Numbered from the stretch's first letter, positions 1-5,959 are shown. The stretch is DNA of 7,395 nucleotides from Streptomyces sp. NRRL WC-3549 (GCF_000721935.1 NZ_KL585425.1:93865-101259); one strand, 5' to 3'. Program-made: numbers and translations. Notes: generated by a model not told the origin, from the sequence alone.

Positions 1-4
1 CGCC

Positions 5-1396
5 GTGGCCGACGCGACCGCCGATCTTGTCGGGCACCGGCCCGACGGCCCGTATCTCCTGATCGCCTCCGCCGCGGCCCTGGTCGCCGCGGCGGTGTTC
101 CACACGTGGTGGGCCCGGCGGCACAGCCACGCCCCGCCCCCGGGCTCCGGCACGAAGGCGCCCGTGACGGCGAGGACGACGGAGACTGCAGAGACGGCAG
201 AGACGGCGAAGCCGCCGGGGACGACGGGCGCGGACCCGTCGCTCCCGCCCGCCGGGGGCCGGGAGGCAGCCGGAACGGTCCTGTGGCGGATGCGGACGAC
301 GGTACGCGACACGCCCGGCGCCCTGGCCGCCCTGTGCACCGCTCTGGCCGGACACCGCATCGACGTCCTCACCCTCCAGACCCACCCCTTGGCGCAGGGC
401 ACGGTCGACGAGTTCCTGCTGCGGGTGCCCACGTCGCTGTCGGCCCGTCAGCTCACCCGGGAGGTCTCCGCGGCGGGCGGCACCTCCACCTGGATCGAGC
501 GCGCCGACGCGCACGACCTGGTGGACGCCCCGACCCGGGTGCTCGGTCTCGCCGCCCGTACGGCCCTGGACGCCGCCGAACTCCCGCTCGCCCTGCGGCA
601 GCTCCTCGGCCGGTGCACCATCCGCTCGTTGCCCGCGCCGGCGGCCTCCGGGCACCCTGCCGGGGAGGGCGCCCCCGGGGAAGGGTTCCTGGAGGAGACG
701 GTCATGGAACTGAGGGATCCGTCGGGTGGGACCGTCACCGTCGAACGCCCGTACCTGCCCTTCACGCCGACCGAGTTCGCGCGCGCCCGCGCCCTGGTGG
801 AGCTCGCCACCCGGCTCGGTCCGCGCGTCCCGCGCGGTGCGGACGTGTTCACCCTCCCCGAGGGCGACGAGATCACCGTCCGGCGTGCGGGCCCCGGGGA
901 CCTCGCCGCGGCACGGGCCCTGCACCGCCGCTGCTCCGAGGAGACCCTGGCCCTGCGGTACCACGGCCCGGTGCGGGACGCGGACCGGTATCTGGACCAC
1001 CTGCTGAGCCCGCGGTTCGGCCGTACACTCGCCGTCCGGACGGCCTCGGGCCGGGTGGTGGCCCTCGGTCACCTGCTCTGGGACGGCGACGAGACCGAGG
1101 TCGCGCTTCTGGTCGAGGACGACTGGCAGCGCCGCGGCATCGGTTCGGAACTCCTCGGCAGGCTCGTGGCCTTGGCCGCCGAGGCCGGCTGCGAGAGCGT
1201 GTACGCCGTCACCCAGGCGCACAACACGGGGATGGTCGCGGCCATGCGCGCGCTCTCGCTGCCCCTCGACTACCAGATCGAGGAGGGCACCCTGGTGATC
1301 ACCGCCCGGCCGGCTGACTCTCCTGCCCGGACGGGCCCCGCCTCCGAGACGCCTCTTGCGTACGCGCGGCCGGAGAGGCCACCGCTCCGTCGCTGA
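5..1396 (+). CDS. ACT-domain GNAT N-acetyltransferase with N-terminal hydrophobic segment
   Basis: Predicted acetyl-CoA-dependent acetyltransferase, probably acting on protein lysines, with an amino-acid-binding ACT domain as likely allosteric sensor. Layout seen: a hydrophobic stretch (about residues 17-36) followed by an Arg/His-rich turn, a low-complexity Thr/Glu/Ala/Pro linker (about 45-90), an ACT domain (about 94-165, with the D-T-P-G-A-L turn typical of ACT ligand sites), a conserved middle region (about 165-285), and a GNAT domain (about 290-440) whose motif A is QRRGIG at residues 375-380. ACT-GNAT fusions are an actinobacterial class; from memory, the Micromonospora member is allosterically controlled by cysteine and arginine. 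The frame is open to the window edge, so GTG at 5 is only the first start available and the gene may begin earlier. GTG at 164 is an alternative that would drop the hydrophobic segment. Codons before 164 have about 94% G/C at position three, which argues that this part is translated. Family call is firm; the start is not. Confidence 0.85.
   Translation: MADATADLVGHRPDGPYLLIASAAALVAAAVFHTWWARRHSHAPPPGSGTKAPVTARTTETAETAETAKPPGTTGADPSLPPAGGREAAGTVLWRMRTTVRDTPGALAALCTALAGHRIDVLTLQTHPLAQGTVDEFLLRVPTSLSARQLTREVSAAGGTSTWIERADAHDLVDAPTRVLGLAARTALDAAELPLALRQLLGRCTIRSLPAPAASGHPAGEGAPGEGFLEETVMELRDPSGGTVTVERPYLPFTPTEFARARALVELATRLGPRVPRGADVFTLPEGDEITVRRAGPGDLAAARALHRRCSEETLALRYHGPVRDADRYLDHLLSPRFGRTLAVRTASGRVVALGHLLWDGDETEVALLVEDDWQRRGIGSELLGRLVALAAEAGCESVYAVTQAHNTGMVAAMRALSLPLDYQIEEGTLVITARPADSPARTGPASETPLAYARPERPPLRR
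154..166 (+). promoter_or_regulatory. Candidate internal ribosome binding site and GTG start
   Basis: GAAGG at 154-158 sits 5 bases before an in-frame GTG at 164-166. Starting here gives a soluble ACT-GNAT protein without the hydrophobic N-terminal segment. It may be the true start, or a second start giving a shorter form; the sequence alone does not decide. Confidence 0.3.
182..208 (+). repeat. Three 9-bp tandem repeats encoding Glu-Thr-Ala
   Basis: Units at 182-190, 191-199 and 200-208 follow GAGACGGCA with one change in the first copy and one in the last. Each is in frame and encodes Glu-Thr-Ala, giving three copies at residues 60-68 of the linker between the hydrophobic segment and the ACT domain. 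Copy-number change would alter linker length without shifting the frame. Confidence 0.75.
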
Positions 1397-2546
1397 GCGC
1401 CTGGCACAGGTCGGCCCAGAGGTCCTCGACGTCCTCCAGACCGACCGACATCCGCAGCAGCCGGTCGGCGACGCCCGACGCCCGCCGGTCTCCCTCGTCC
1501 ACGATGCGGTGGCTGATGGAGGCCGGGTGCTGGATGAGGGTGTCCACGCTGCCCAGGCTCACGGCAGGCGTGATCAGGCCGACGCCCGCGATCACCCGGT
1601 GCGGGTCTCCGTAGACCTCGAACGAGACCATCGCCCCGCCCAGTTCCGGGTAGTGCACCCGGGCGACCCGGGGATCGGCCGCGAGCCTGCGGGCGAGTTC
1701 GGCCGCGGAGGCCGACGCCGCCCGGACCCGTACGGCGAGCGTGGACAGGCCGCGCAGCAGCAGGTAGCCGGCCAGCGGGTGGAGCACCCCGCCGGTGGCG
1801 AACCGCATCTGGCGCAGCGTCGCCGCGAACTCCTCGTCACAGGCGACGACACCGCCCATCACGTCCCCGTGCCCGCCGAGGTACTTGGTCGCGCTGTGCA
1901 GCACGATCCTGGCGCCGTGTTCGACGGGCCGCTGGAGGACGGGCGTGGCGAAGGTGCTGTCGACGAGCAGCGGCACGGAACCGCAGGCGTGCGCCACCGC
2001 CCGGACGTCGATCTCGGCGAGTGTGGGGTTGGCCGGCGTCTCGACCATCACCAGCCCGGTGTCGGGGCGGATGGCGTTCGCGATGCCCGCCGGGTCCGTC
2101 CAGGTCACCTCGGTGCCGAGCAGCCCGGAGCCGAGCAGGTGATCGCTGCAGCCGTACAGCGGGCGCACCGCGACCACGTGTCTCAGCCCGGCGCTCGCGC
2201 GGGCCAGCAGCACCGCCGTGAGCGCCGCCATCCCGCTCGCGAAGGCGACCGCGCTCTCGGCGCCTTCCAGTGTGGCCAGCGCCTTCTCGAAGCGGGCCGT
2301 CGTGGGGTTGTCCAGGCGTGCGTAGACGGGGGGGCCGTCCGGCTGGGCGCCGGTGGCCGCGAAGGCGTCGATGCGTCCGGCCTCCGCCCGGGAGTCGTAC
2401 GAGGGGTAGGTGGTGGACAGGTCGATCGGCGCGGCGTGCAGTCCGAGAGAGGCGAGGTCGTCGCGTCCGGCGTGCACGGCTTCGGTGGCGAGCGCCCTGG
2501 GCCGGGTGGGTGCGGGGGAGGTCAGCGAGGTGGCTTCGGCGTCCAT
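1299..2546 (-). CDS. PLP-dependent trans-sulfuration / gamma-lyase family enzyme (cystathionine or methionine gamma-lyase-like)
   Basis: Cytosolic Cys/Met-metabolism PLP enzyme of 415 residues that acts on sulfur amino acids by gamma-elimination or gamma-replacement. Visible motifs: Y75-A-R77 followed by N-P-T (cofactor phosphate and substrate contacts), S-G-M-A-A at 104-108 (PLP phosphate loop), P-L-Y131-G-C133-S (Tyr stacking on the PLP ring), D196 in V-D-S-T-F (pyridine nitrogen), and S-A-T-K221-Y-L-G-G-H, with K221 as the Schiff-base lysine. Family members are about 380-400 residues; residues after about 384 are a non-conserved Arg/Ser/Pro/Gln-rich tail encoded in the 98-bp overlap with the convergent acetyltransferase gene. 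The ATG at 2546 gives the expected N-terminus; only a weak G-rich site precedes it. Cys133 resembles methionine gamma-lyases, but Phe249 occupies the place where those carry an Asp (Asp241 in Pseudomonas, from memory), so substrate stays open. The divergent Lrp gene is its likely regulator. Alternatives are cystathionine gamma-synthase or gamma-lyase. Confidence 0.9.
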   Translation of the reverse strand: MDAEATSLTSPAPTRPRALATEAVHAGRDDLASLGLHAAPIDLSTTYPSYDSRAEAGRIDAFAATGAQPDGPPVYARLDNPTTARFEKALATLEGAESAVAFASGMAALTAVLLARASAGLRHVVAVRPLYGCSDHLLGSGLLGTEVTWTDPAGIANAIRPDTGLVMVETPANPTLAEIDVRAVAHACGSVPLLVDSTFATPVLQRPVEHGARIVLHSATKYLGGHGDVMGGVVACDEEFAATLRQMRFATGGVLHPLAGYLLLRGLSTLAVRVRAASASAAELARRLAADPRVARVHYPELGGAMVSFEVYGDPHRVIAGVGLITPAVSLGSVDTLIQHPASISHRIVDEGDRRASGVADRLLRMSVGLEDVEDLWADLCQALSDGAVASPAARTQEASRRRGPSGQESQPAGR

Positions 2547-2592
2547 GACACCACTCTGAACATCGACCGGCCTGGTGCGGGGGCCTTCCGTG

Positions 2593-2598
2593 TAACGT
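2593..2598 (+). promoter_or_regulatory. Candidate -10 box for a leaderless lrp-type transcript
   Basis: TAACGT at 2593-2598 fits the actinobacterial TANNNT -10 pattern and ends 7 bases before the regulator's ATG at 2606. Transcription would then begin at or next to the A of the start codon. No Shine-Dalgarno sequence precedes that ATG, which agrees with a leaderless mRNA. I see no convincing -35 element. The 59-bp space (2547-2605) must also hold the promoter of the divergent lyase gene and any Lrp operator; I could not pick these out. Confidence 0.45.
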
Positions 2599-2605
2599 TC
2601 GCCGC

Positions 2606-3208
2606 ATGCCCGAATCTGTCGCTCTGGACCCGGTGGATCTGCATATTCTGCGCCTTCTGCAGAACGATGCCCGGACGACGTACCGGGAGCTGGCCGCCGA
2701 GGTCGGCGTGGCGCCTTCCACGTGCCTGGACCGGGTGGCCCGGCTGCGCCGCTCCGGCGTGATCCTCGGGCACCAGCTGCGGCTCGATCCGGCGCGGTTG
2801 GGACGGGGCCTGGAGGCGCTGTTGTTGGTACAGGTCCGGCCTCACCGCCGGGAGCTCATCGGCCCGTTCGTCGAGCGGATCCGTGCGCTGCCGGAATCGC
2901 GTGCCCTGTTCCACCTCACCGGTCCGGACGACTACCTGGTGCACGTGGCGGTCGCCGGTACCGCGGATCTGCAGCGGCTGGTGCTGGACGAGTTCACCTC
3001 GCGGCGTGAGGTGGCGCGGGTGGAGACCCGGCTGGTCTTCCAGCAGTGGGAGTGCGGCCCGCTGCTGCCTCCCGCACCGGACGCGCACCTCCCTGACCCG
3101 CGTCCCGCCCCCGGGACGCCGGGGGCCGGCCCGGCGGCAGCGGCGGAGACAGGCCGCGGCCACCTCCTGGACCCGGCCCCGCCGACGACGTCCAGGACGG
3201 CGCCGTGA
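2606..3208 (+). CDS. Lrp/AsnC-family transcriptional regulator
   Basis: Predicted DNA-binding regulator that responds to an amino acid. The N-terminal winged helix-turn-helix (about residues 6-62) shows the family pattern L-D-x-x-D-x-x-I-L-x-x-L-Q-x-D-A-R and a recognition helix with V-A-P-S-T-C-L-D-R-V. A linker leads to the alpha/beta RAM effector domain (about 68-150), with the G-P-D-D-Y-L-V turn at 106-112 near the usual ligand-binding loop. Family members usually end near residue 150-165; here a Pro/Ala/Gly-rich tail of about 45 residues follows. In another frame a TGA at 3094-3096 would end the protein at about 163 residues, just before a hairpin, so the tail could come from a one-base shift. 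It is divergent from the gamma-lyase gene with 59 bp between starts, so control of that gene and of itself is likely, as with the MdeR / methionine gamma-lyase pair of Pseudomonas. The DUF885 gene follows after 67 bp. Confidence 0.93.
   Translation: MPESVALDPVDLHILRLLQNDARTTYRELAAEVGVAPSTCLDRVARLRRSGVILGHQLRLDPARLGRGLEALLLVQVRPHRRELIGPFVERIRALPESRALFHLTGPDDYLVHVAVAGTADLQRLVLDEFTSRREVARVETRLVFQQWECGPLLPPAPDAHLPDPRPAPGTPGAGPAAAAETGRGHLLDPAPPTTSRTAP
3100..3119 (+). terminator. 7-bp perfect hairpin near the 3' end of the Lrp gene
   Basis: GCGTCCC (3100-3106) pairs with GGGACGC (3113-3119) around a 6-base loop. There is no T-run. It lies inside the reading frame of the Lrp protein tail, 3 bases after an out-of-frame TGA. 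It may be a weak factor-independent terminator, or simply a palindrome in GC-rich coding DNA. Confidence 0.3.
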
Positions 3209-3263
3209 CGGGTCCCCGGAGTTCGCGTACCGCATACCGGTGACGCGGGTGCCTCCGCCGTAC

Positions 3264-3268
3264 GAGGA
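3264..3268 (+). promoter_or_regulatory. Shine-Dalgarno site that fixes the DUF885 start
   Basis: GAGGA at 3264-3268 lies 7 bases before ATG 3276. It decides the start of the DUF885 gene, whose frame is open much further upstream, through the Lrp gene. Confidence 0.8.
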
Positions 3269-3275
3269 TGTCCCC

Positions 3276-4964
3276 ATGTCAGATACCTCGAGCAGCGCGC
3301 TGCCCCGTCAGGTCGCCGACGCCTACGTCGACGCATTCATCGAACTCGACCCGATCACCGGTACCTATCTCGGCGTCGCGGAAAGCTCCGGCAGGCTGCC
3401 CGATTTCTCACCGGCCGGACAGGCCGCACAGGCCGAGCTGATCCGCCGCACGCTGGCGGAACTCGACGCGGCCGAGCAGGCGCCCGGCGCGGACACCGAT
3501 GCCGAGAAGCGCTGCGCGCGCCTCCTCCGCGAGCGGCTGACCGCCGAACTCGCCGTCCACGAGGCCGACGAGCACCTGCGGGCCGTCTCCAACATCCACT
3601 CCCCCGTGCACAGCGTCGTGGATGTGTTCACGGCGACCCCCACCGCGACGGACGAGGACTGGGCCGCCGTCGCGGCCCGCCTCCGTGCGGTCCCCGCCGC
3701 GCTGGAGGGCTACCGCGCCTCCTTGGCGCTCGGTCTGGAGCGCAAGCTGCACGGGGGGCCGCGCCCGACCGCCACCTTCATCGAGCAGTTGGGCGTCTGG
3801 GCGGCCGGGGAGGACGGCAACGGGTTCTTCCGGGGGTTCGTGGCTCCCGGCCCCGAGTCGCTCCGCGCGGAACTGGACGCGGCCGCCGGGGAGGCCACCG
3901 CCGGGCTGGTGGCGCTGCGGAAGTGGATGAGCGAGGTGTACGCACCTGCCGTCCAGGGCGGCCCCGACATCGTGGGCCGTGAGCGGTACGCCCGCTGGTC
4001 GCGCTACTACAACGGCACGGACCTCGACCTGGACGAGGCCTACGCCTACGGCTGGTCCGAGTACCACCGGCTGCTGGCCGAGATGCGGACCGAGGCCGAG
4101 AGGATCCTTCCCGGCGCGGGCCCGTGGGAGGCGCTCGCCCATCTCGACGTGCACGGCAGGCACATCGAGGGTGTGGAGGAGGTACGGGAGTGGCTGCAGA
4201 GCCTGATGGACGAGGCCATCGAGGCGCTGGACGGCACCCACTTCGAACTGGCCGAGCGCGTCCGTGTGGTGGAGTCCCGGATCGCCCCGGCGGGCGGCGC
4301 CGCGGCCCCGTACTACACCGGCCCCTCCGAGGACTTCTCGCGTCCCGGCCGCACCTGGCTGCCCACCATGGGTGAGACCCGCTTCCCGGTGTACGACCTG
4401 GTGTCCACCTGGTACCACGAGGGCGTGCCCGGCCATCACCTGCAGATCGCGCAGTGGACGCACGTCGCGGACAGCCTCTCGCGCTATCAGGCGTCGATCG
4501 GCCAGGTCAGCGCCAACGCCGAGGGCTGGGCGCTGTACGCGGAGCGGCTGATGGACGAGCTGGGGTTCCTTCCCGACGCGGAGCGCCGGCTCGGTTACCT
4601 GGACGCCCAGATGATGCGGGCCTGCCGGGTGATCGTGGACATCGGGATGCACCTGGAGCTGGAGATCCCCGCGGATTCACCGTTCCACCCCGGTGAGCGC
4701 TGGACGCCGGAGCTGGCCGAGGAGTTCTTCGGCAACCACAGCGGCCGGCCGGCCGACTTCGTGGAGAGCGAGCTGACCCGCTATCTGTCGATGCCGGGGC
4801 AGGCGATCGGCTACAAGCTGGGTGAGCGGGCCTGGCTGCTGGGCCGGGAGAACGCCCGCAAGGCACACGGCGAGGCGTTCGACCTGAAGGCCTGGCACAT
4901 GGCCGCCCTGTCACAGGGGTCGCTGGGCCTGGACGACCTGGTGGACGAGCTGTCCGCGCTCTGA
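3276..4964 (+). CDS. DUF885 family protein, putative zinc metallopeptidase
   Basis: Protein of 562 residues matching the DUF885 family along its whole length. Key motifs: H381-E382-G-V-P-G-H387-H388, an HExxH-like metal site in the family's HEGxPGHH form; E416-G-W-A-L-Y-A-E-R-L, likely supplying a further metal ligand or catalytic acid; and S-M-P-G-Q-A-I-G-Y-K-L-G at 505-516, a conserved C-terminal signature. The layout resembles gluzincin-type peptidases, so a peptidase or carboxypeptidase role is inferred; the substrate is unknown. There is no signal peptide, lipobox or membrane helix: the N-terminus is Ser/Thr-rich and then helical, so it should be cytosolic. This differs from the many secreted or lipoprotein members I recall from Gram-negative bacteria. 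The start at ATG 3276 is set by a good Shine-Dalgarno site. It may be read through from the Lrp gene 67 bp upstream, or have its own promoter; none is clear to me. It ends at a strong hairpin (4978-5012). Confidence 0.9.
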   Translation: MSDTSSSALPRQVADAYVDAFIELDPITGTYLGVAESSGRLPDFSPAGQAAQAELIRRTLAELDAAEQAPGADTDAEKRCARLLRERLTAELAVHEADEHLRAVSNIHSPVHSVVDVFTATPTATDEDWAAVAARLRAVPAALEGYRASLALGLERKLHGGPRPTATFIEQLGVWAAGEDGNGFFRGFVAPGPESLRAELDAAAGEATAGLVALRKWMSEVYAPAVQGGPDIVGRERYARWSRYYNGTDLDLDEAYAYGWSEYHRLLAEMRTEAERILPGAGPWEALAHLDVHGRHIEGVEEVREWLQSLMDEAIEALDGTHFELAERVRVVESRIAPAGGAAAPYYTGPSEDFSRPGRTWLPTMGETRFPVYDLVSTWYHEGVPGHHLQIAQWTHVADSLSRYQASIGQVSANAEGWALYAERLMDELGFLPDAERRLGYLDAQMMRACRVIVDIGMHLELEIPADSPFHPGERWTPELAEEFFGNHSGRPADFVESELTRYLSMPGQAIGYKLGERAWLLGRENARKAHGEAFDLKAWHMAALSQGSLGLDDLVDELSAL

Positions 4965-4977
4965 CATCGCCGGGTGG

Positions 4978-5012
4978 CGGGCGGACCGGTGCACACCGCA
5001 CCGGTCCGCCCG
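4978..5012 (+). terminator. Perfect 15-bp hairpin terminator after the DUF885 gene
   Basis: Arms 4978-4992 and 4998-5012 are exact reverse complements (15 bp, mostly G/C) with a 5-base ACACC loop. The hairpin begins 14 bases after the DUF885 stop codon. No T-run follows, as is common in Streptomyces. It should separate DUF885 transcription from the ATP-grasp gene. Confidence 0.8.
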
Positions 5013-5033
5013 GCAGTCCGGCACGCCGACGTA

Positions 5034-5063
5034 CCGATGCCCCGATGCCCCGATGCCCCGATG
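5034..5063 (+). repeat. 8-bp tandem repeat CCGATGCC, 3.75 copies
   Basis: Units start at 5034, 5042, 5050 and 5058 (the last lacks its final two bases). The array ends 11 bases before the ATP-grasp start codon, in its leader region. Each unit contains an ATG; because 8 is not a multiple of 3, the four ATGs fall in all three frames. The last one (5061) opens a five-codon frame whose TGA (5076-5078) overlaps the gene's ATG (5075-5077) as ATGA; the first (5037) is in the same frame and reaches the same stop. Confidence 0.85.
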
Positions 5064-5074
5064 ATTGAGCTGCC

Positions 5075-5959
5075 ATGAAGACGCGGGCCACGTACTTGTT
5101 CTGTTCGGACCCCCTGCGGCCGGACCGACCGGACCCCGGGTTCGCCCGCGAGGCGGCCGCGGCCCGCGCGACCGGTGCCCGGATCACGTTGATCGACCAC
5201 GACGCGCTGTGCGCCGGGGACACGGAGGCGGCCCTCACCCGGGTGGGCGGGGGCTCGCACGCGTACTGGTACCGGGGCTGGATGGTCACGGCAGACCGTT
5301 ACGAGGCGCTGGAACGCTCGCTCGCCGCGCGGGGCCACAGCCTGCTGACGGGTGGGGCCGCCTATCGCGCGGCCCACGAACTCCCCGGCTGGTACACGGC
5401 GTTCGACGGCCTCACCCCGAAGAGCGTCTGGTGCGGCCTGCCGGCCGGCACCGCTCCGCCCGCTCCTCCGCCCGCTCCCGCCGCCCTGGCCCGTCTCGCC
5501 GCGCCCCTCGGCCCCGGGCCGGGCGTGGTGAAGGACTTCGTGAAGTCGCGCAAGGACGAGTGGCACGAGGCCTGCTTCGTGCCGCAACTCACGGACACGG
5601 CCCGGCTGTCCGCCGTCGTCGCGCGCTTCGTCGAGCTGCAGGACGACTTCTTGGCGGGCGGTGTGGTCCTGCGGGCGTACGAACCCTTCGTGGCGGGCGG
5701 CGAGGCCCGGGTGTGGTGGGTGGACGGCCGGCCGGTGCGGGTGACCGCACACCCCGACACCCCCGGCCTGGTCCCCTCCCCACCCCTCGACGCCGTCGGT
5801 GAGGCCGTACGCCGCCTCGGCTGCCGCTGGGTGACGACCGATCTGGCGCTGCGGGAGGACGGGGCGTGGCGCGTGGTGGAGGTGGGCGACGGACAGGTCA
5901 GCGGCCTGCCCGCCGGGGACGACGGCGAGGCGCTCTTCGCCGCGCTGCCCGCGGTGTGA
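5075..5959 (+). CDS. Stand-alone ATP-grasp protein, R2K type (formerly DUF4343-like)
   Basis: Protein of 294 residues, predicted to join a carboxylate to an amine through an acyl-phosphate, using ATP and Mg. Residues 1 to about 125 form a pre-ATP-grasp-like alpha/beta part; a Pro/Ala-rich loop follows (about 126-150). The ATP-grasp core then shows V-V-K153-D-F-V-K157-S-R159-K160-D-E-W (nucleotide-binding lysines and R2K-like basic cluster), Y-E203-P-F-V-A-G-G-E210-A-R212-V-W-W (adenine and phosphate side), and the metal-binding end T-T-D256 ... V-V-E269-V-G-D272-G-Q-V-S-G. All expected acidic ligands appear present, so it looks active. Substrate is unknown: no precursor peptide, carrier protein or partner ligase adjoins it. 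The start is chosen because the protein begins directly with the first strand; its Shine-Dalgarno site is poor (only GAG at 5067-5069). It stands alone between a terminator hairpin and convergent sbcC. ATP-grasp fold is firm; the R2K label is from motif memory. Confidence 0.85.
   Translation: MKTRATYLFCSDPLRPDRPDPGFAREAAAARATGARITLIDHDALCAGDTEAALTRVGGGSHAYWYRGWMVTADRYEALERSLAARGHSLLTGGAAYRAAHELPGWYTAFDGLTPKSVWCGLPAGTAPPAPPPAPAALARLAAPLGPGPGVVKDFVKSRKDEWHEACFVPQLTDTARLSAVVARFVELQDDFLAGGVVLRAYEPFVAGGEARVWWVDGRPVRVTAHPDTPGLVPSPPLDAVGEAVRRLGCRWVTTDLALREDGAWRVVEVGDGQVSGLPAGDDGEALFAALPAV

Noticed and set aside
1325..1336. Short GCCC/GGGC palindrome near the end of the acetyltransferase gene as a terminator
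   Set aside because: Only 4 bp with a 4-base loop, inside both coding regions, and expected by chance at this GC content.
1356..2762. Long open frame on the + strand opposite the gamma-lyase gene
   Set aside because: Composition is Arg/Gly/Val/His-rich with no domain pattern, and it lies antisense to a gene with complete PLP-enzyme motifs. It arises from the lack of stop codons in GC-rich DNA.
2883..3275. Upstream extension of the DUF885 frame through the Lrp gene
   Set aside because: The extra N-terminus is Arg/Pro/Ser-rich and out of frame with the real Lrp gene, while ATG 3276 has a well-placed GAGGA site.
3408..4652. 414-codon open frame on the - strand opposite the DUF885 gene
   Set aside because: The opposite strand holds clear DUF885 motifs and normal codon use; this frame is His/Gly/Val/Arg-rich shadow sequence.
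5034..5063. Tandem repeat as a CRISPR array or iteron origin
   Set aside because: The units are 8 bp with no spacers, there are no cas or replication genes, and the array is only 30 bp long.
5075..5959. ATP-grasp gene plus DUF885 peptidase as a ribosomal-peptide biosynthesis cluster
   Set aside because: I found no small precursor-peptide gene, transporter or modifying enzyme between or beside them, and a strong terminator separates the two genes.
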